Shown one piece after another: positions 6,110-8,570 of a stretch of 8,570 nucleotides of DNA. Numbering within the stretch: the first letter of the stretch is position 1; every line of letters starts with the position of its first letter. Origin of the DNA: an uncultured Saprospiraceae bacterium (GTDB lineage Bacteria > Bacteroidota > Bacteroidia > Chitinophagales > Saprospiraceae); NCBI GenBank assembly GCA_937959095.1, contig CALGLY010000778.1:1-8570 (forward strand), given 5' to 3'. The notes beneath the pieces are model-generated. The model saw only the letters and a list, made by a program, of their open reading frames with translations. It did no database searches and had not been told where the DNA came from. The translations under genes were made by a program, and so were the position numbers.

Positions 6110-8431
6110 TCACGTTTTCATCGTCGCTTCTTCCATATTATACATCAAGTGGATGGTTTGGATAAGCGCGGCTAAAGTCACAGTATCTTCTATTTCAGCG
6201 AGCGGATAATCGCCTACTTCTTGTACTTGTTTTGCTTTTTCGGGCTGGTTTTTAAAATGTCTTTTTTCTTCTTCAAAATAATACAATATCACGTCGCGTT
6301 CTTCCTGCTCCATCATTCTACAAAGAATGCGTTGGAAAGCCACTTCTAACCTTATTTCGCTATCCTTTTCAGTAGTCATTAATTGCTCTGCAAGTACTCG
6401 CGAGGCTTCTAGCACATAAGGATCATTGAGTAGCGCGAGGGCTTGCAAAGGCGTAGTGGTACGCAAGCGACGCACCTCGCATTGGTCTCTATTCGAGGCA
6501 TCGAAAAGCAACATGGAAGGTGGTGGCACTGTCCGTTTGATGAAGACATACATCCCTCGTCGATATAAATCATCGCCTTTATCTTGGATGTATTCTGCCA
6601 ACTGTCCTCGCCCCGAACTCGCGCTTTCCCACACGCCTTCGGGCTGATAAGGTTTCACGCTCGGCCCGCCTATTTCTCGATTCAACAAACCACTACTCGC
6701 CAGCACATGATCTTTTATTAACTCAGCACTCAAACGCAGACGAGGCGCACGCGCTAGATACTTATTTTCAGAATCGAGGCGAAGCTGTTCTTTGCTTATC
6801 ACTGCCGATTGGCGATAGGTAGCAGAAAGCACGATTTGCTTCACTAATTGCTTAATATCCCATTCCTTTTCGCGAAAATCAATGGCTAAATAATCCAAGA
6901 GTTCTAAGTGGGTCGGGAGTTCGCCTTGCATCCCGAAATCACCCGCTGTTTTCACGATACCACGCCCGAAAAATTCTTGCCATATCCGATTCACGAACAC
7001 GCGTGCAGTCAAGGGATTTTGGTCATCCATTAGCCATTTGGCTAGTCCCAAGCGATTTTGAGCAAATCGGCTCGTATCAAACACCAATATCGATGCTGGC
7101 GTAGAAAAAGCAACCGTATCCGCAGGCGCGTCATATTCTCCGCGACTAAGCAGTTGAGTCGCACGCAGTCCAATAGAATCTTGCATCACCATCACCTCCA
7201 CAGCCATTGTATCTTTCTTATTGATAAAATCAAGAATGCCTTGCACGTCTTCTTCTGTGATTTTCATCTTCGGAGGATCAGCTAAAGAGGCCAATGAAAT
7301 GTCCCCAACTAACCCTTTTTCTGGTACTTGATTGAAGAAAGCAAAAGTACTATAATAATCTTTTTGTGAAATGGGATCGTATTTATGGTCGTGGCATTTT
7401 GCACACTCAAACGTAAGCGCGAGAAAAGCTTTCCCAAAAGTATTCGTACGATCGGTAACGTACTCAATGCGGTATTCTTCGTCTATCACGCCGCCCTCTT
7501 GTGTGATTTTGTGGTTGCGATTGAAACCCGTAGCAAGTAGCGTTTCCTTTGTTTTTTCGGGCAGTAAATCTCCTGCCAATTGCCAAGTCACGAACTTATC
7601 GTATGGATAATTTTCATTGAAGGCATGTACTACCCAGTCGCGCCAAGGCCACATGGTTCGGAGTCCATCATCTTGGTAGCCATGCGAATCCGCATAACGC
7701 GCCACATCAAGCCAATGAATCGCCATCTTTTCACCGTAGTGTGGGCTTGCTAAGAGTTCATCAACTATAGCTTCGTATGCTTTTTCGGATTTATCTTTTT
7801 GGAAACGCTCCTGTAATTCAATGGAAGGAGGCAAGCCTGTCAAATCGAAGGCAAGGCGTTTTAGTAGGTGTGCTTTTTGGGCTTCTTTACTAGGAGTCAA
7901 GCCCTGTGCTTCCATTCTTTCAAGGACGAAATAATCAATCTCATTTCGCGTCCATTTTTCATTTCGGACAGTAGGTAAATCATATTTTTCAGGAGGATGG
8001 AATGCCCAATGCGGCTTATAAGATGCGCCTTCTTTTATCCAGCGTTCTATTAATTCTATTTCTGCATCCGTCAAAGCAAGATGAGATTCAGGTGGCGGCA
8101 TTTGTTCCGAAGGATTCGTGCTAATGATGCGTTGCCAAAGAGTTGATTGCTCTAAGTCACCTGCTACCACTACCCTTTTCGTCTCCTTCTTGAGCGTTCC
8201 AAAGAGAGCTTCTTTAGTGTCTAGTCGCAAGTCTGCTTGACGTTCTGCTGCATCAGGTCCATGGCATTTGAAGCACTTATCTGAAAGAATGGGGCGAATA
8301 TGAAAATTGAAATCTACTCTTGCTATATCAGCGGTTTTGCTAGGTGTGGAACAGGTATACACAAGCGCAACTACTAGAGAAATTGCTATGAATCCGCCAT
8401 ACCAAGGAATGTTTTTATTTCTATTCGCCAT
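6110..8431 (-). CDS. PSCyt1-DUF1549-DUF1553 cytochrome-like protein
   Basis: This 773-residue exported, probably heme-carrying protein belongs to the family first noted in Planctomycetes. An N-terminal hydrophobic segment (about 11-26) ends in VYTC (C27), so it may be a signal anchor or, less surely, a lipoprotein signal with a poor lipobox. The PSCyt1 region (about 43-112) has the c-type heme motif CFKCH (53-57) and MPPP at 111-114, a possible axial Met. DUF1549 (about 162-375) includes LLKRLAFDLTGLPP, HWLDVARYADSHGYQDD and a second CxxCH, CAKCHDHKYDP (343-353). DUF1553 (about 455-765) includes NPLTARVFVNRIWQEFFGRGIV and TTPLQALALLNDPYV (659-673). The end (LAALIQTIHLMYNMEE) matches the usual family C-terminus, so it seems full length. 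I see no LamG-like insert between the two DUFs. The reaction is unknown; relatives often neighbour DUF1501 or sulfatase genes, but here the downstream neighbour is convergent and unrelated. No clear Shine-Dalgarno sequence precedes the ATG at 8431. Confidence 0.92.
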   Translation of the reverse strand: MANRNKNIPWYGGFIAISLVVALVYTCSTPSKTADIARVDFNFHIRPILSDKCFKCHGPDAAERQADLRLDTKEALFGTLKKETKRVVVAGDLEQSTLWQRIISTNPSEQMPPPESHLALTDAEIELIERWIKEGASYKPHWAFHPPEKYDLPTVRNEKWTRNEIDYFVLERMEAQGLTPSKEAQKAHLLKRLAFDLTGLPPSIELQERFQKDKSEKAYEAIVDELLASPHYGEKMAIHWLDVARYADSHGYQDDGLRTMWPWRDWVVHAFNENYPYDKFVTWQLAGDLLPEKTKETLLATGFNRNHKITQEGGVIDEEYRIEYVTDRTNTFGKAFLALTFECAKCHDHKYDPISQKDYYSTFAFFNQVPEKGLVGDISLASLADPPKMKITEEDVQGILDFINKKDTMAVEVMVMQDSIGLRATQLLSRGEYDAPADTVAFSTPASILVFDTSRFAQNRLGLAKWLMDDQNPLTARVFVNRIWQEFFGRGIVKTAGDFGMQGELPTHLELLDYLAIDFREKEWDIKQLVKQIVLSATYRQSAVISKEQLRLDSENKYLARAPRLRLSAELIKDHVLASSGLLNREIGGPSVKPYQPEGVWESASSGRGQLAEYIQDKGDDLYRRGMYVFIKRTVPPPSMLLFDASNRDQCEVRRLRTTTPLQALALLNDPYVLEASRVLAEQLMTTEKDSEIRLEVAFQRILCRMMEQEERDVILYYFEEEKRHFKNQPEKAKQVQEVGDYPLAEIEDTVTLAALIQTIHLMYNMEEATMKT

Positions 8432-8471
8432 GAGAGTTAAGTATATGGCTAAGGTACGTTTTTTTATAGAG

Positions 8472-8513
8472 GCGAGAAGTGAGACCGTCCTGCGGACTGC
8501 GAGAAGCGAGACC
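8472..8513. repeat. Near-perfect 15-bp direct repeat flanking a GTCC/GGAC palindrome
   Basis: GCGAGAAGTGAGACC (8472-8486) and GCGAGAAGCGAGACC (8499-8513) differ at one base. They are separated by 12 bp holding the small inverted repeat GTCC-TGC-GGAC (8487-8497). The block begins 40 bp upstream of the DUF1553 start. Its GC content is clearly higher than the AT-rich DNA around it, which suggests a dispersed intergenic repeat rather than plain promoter sequence. The units resemble GCAGAGAGTAGAGACC at 1077-1092. Confidence 0.7.
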
Positions 8514-8523
8514 TTCTAGTTTT

Positions 8524-8546
8524 ACAAGTTCAATTTATAAACTTGT
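8524..8546. promoter_or_regulatory. Palindrome ACAAGTT-N9-AACTTGT, possible operator
   Basis: Two perfect 7-bp arms (8524-8530 and 8540-8546) surround an AT-rich 9-bp centre, upstream of the DUF1553 gene. Neither strand has a T-run after it, so a terminator is unlikely. Symmetry and position allow a dimeric repressor site, but no regulator is encoded nearby. I found no good TAnnTTTG promoter for the - strand in 8432-8570, and no gene in this edge segment. Confidence 0.35.
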
Positions 8547-8570
8547 GAATTATCTTATCTGTCTCTTTCT

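Noticed and set aside
8307..8519. 70-codon + strand open frame at the right edge
   Set aside because: It is mostly antisense to the N-terminus of the DUF1553 gene, and its tail is the direct-repeat block; no protein-like features.

Overview
The window looks like chromosomal DNA of a Bacteroidota bacterium, perhaps a Saprospiria, Cytophagia or flavobacterial relative. Three independent signs support this: a DUF4293-type membrane protein, a very large secreted protein ending in a type IX secretion (T9SS) sorting domain, and promoter-like sites of the TTG-N17-23-TAnnTTTG kind with little or no Shine-Dalgarno sequence before the start codons. The phylum is fairly sure; the finer placement is a guess.

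Layout, left to right. Positions 2-1069 (+) hold the C-terminal beta-barrel of a TonB-dependent outer-membrane receptor whose start lies outside the window. A short spacer full of GAGAGTAGAGA-type inverted repeats follows. At 1167-1610 (-) is a four-helix DUF4293 membrane protein, convergent with the receptor. A 229-bp divergent spacer (1611-1839) holds three adjacent inverted repeats and a weak candidate promoter. At 1840-2211 (+) is a small glyoxalase-fold (VOC) protein. A strong Bacteroidota promoter match at 2257-2284 precedes a 1212-residue secreted protein (2401-6039, +) with a sortilin/BNR-type Asp-box propeller, a PKD domain, a jelly-roll-like module, a fibronectin-like module and a T9SS tail. 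A symmetric hairpin with A and T tracts (6064-6105) separates it from the convergent gene at 6110-8431 (-), a cytochrome-like protein with PSCyt1, DUF1549 and DUF1553 domains. The right edge (8432-8570) is non-coding and holds a near-perfect direct repeat and a small palindrome.

I see no single pathway joining these genes. The orientations alternate, every gene appears to be its own transcription unit, and the common theme is the cell envelope: an outer-membrane importer, an inner-membrane protein, a T9SS-exported surface or secreted protein, and an exported heme protein. No mobile element, CRISPR array, tRNA or rRNA was recognised. The less ordinary items are the related short repeats in separate intergenic regions, the hairpin cluster before the DUF4293 gene, and the DUF1553 gene lacking its frequent DUF1501 partner on the downstream side. 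I found no convincing evidence of an undescribed multi-gene system.
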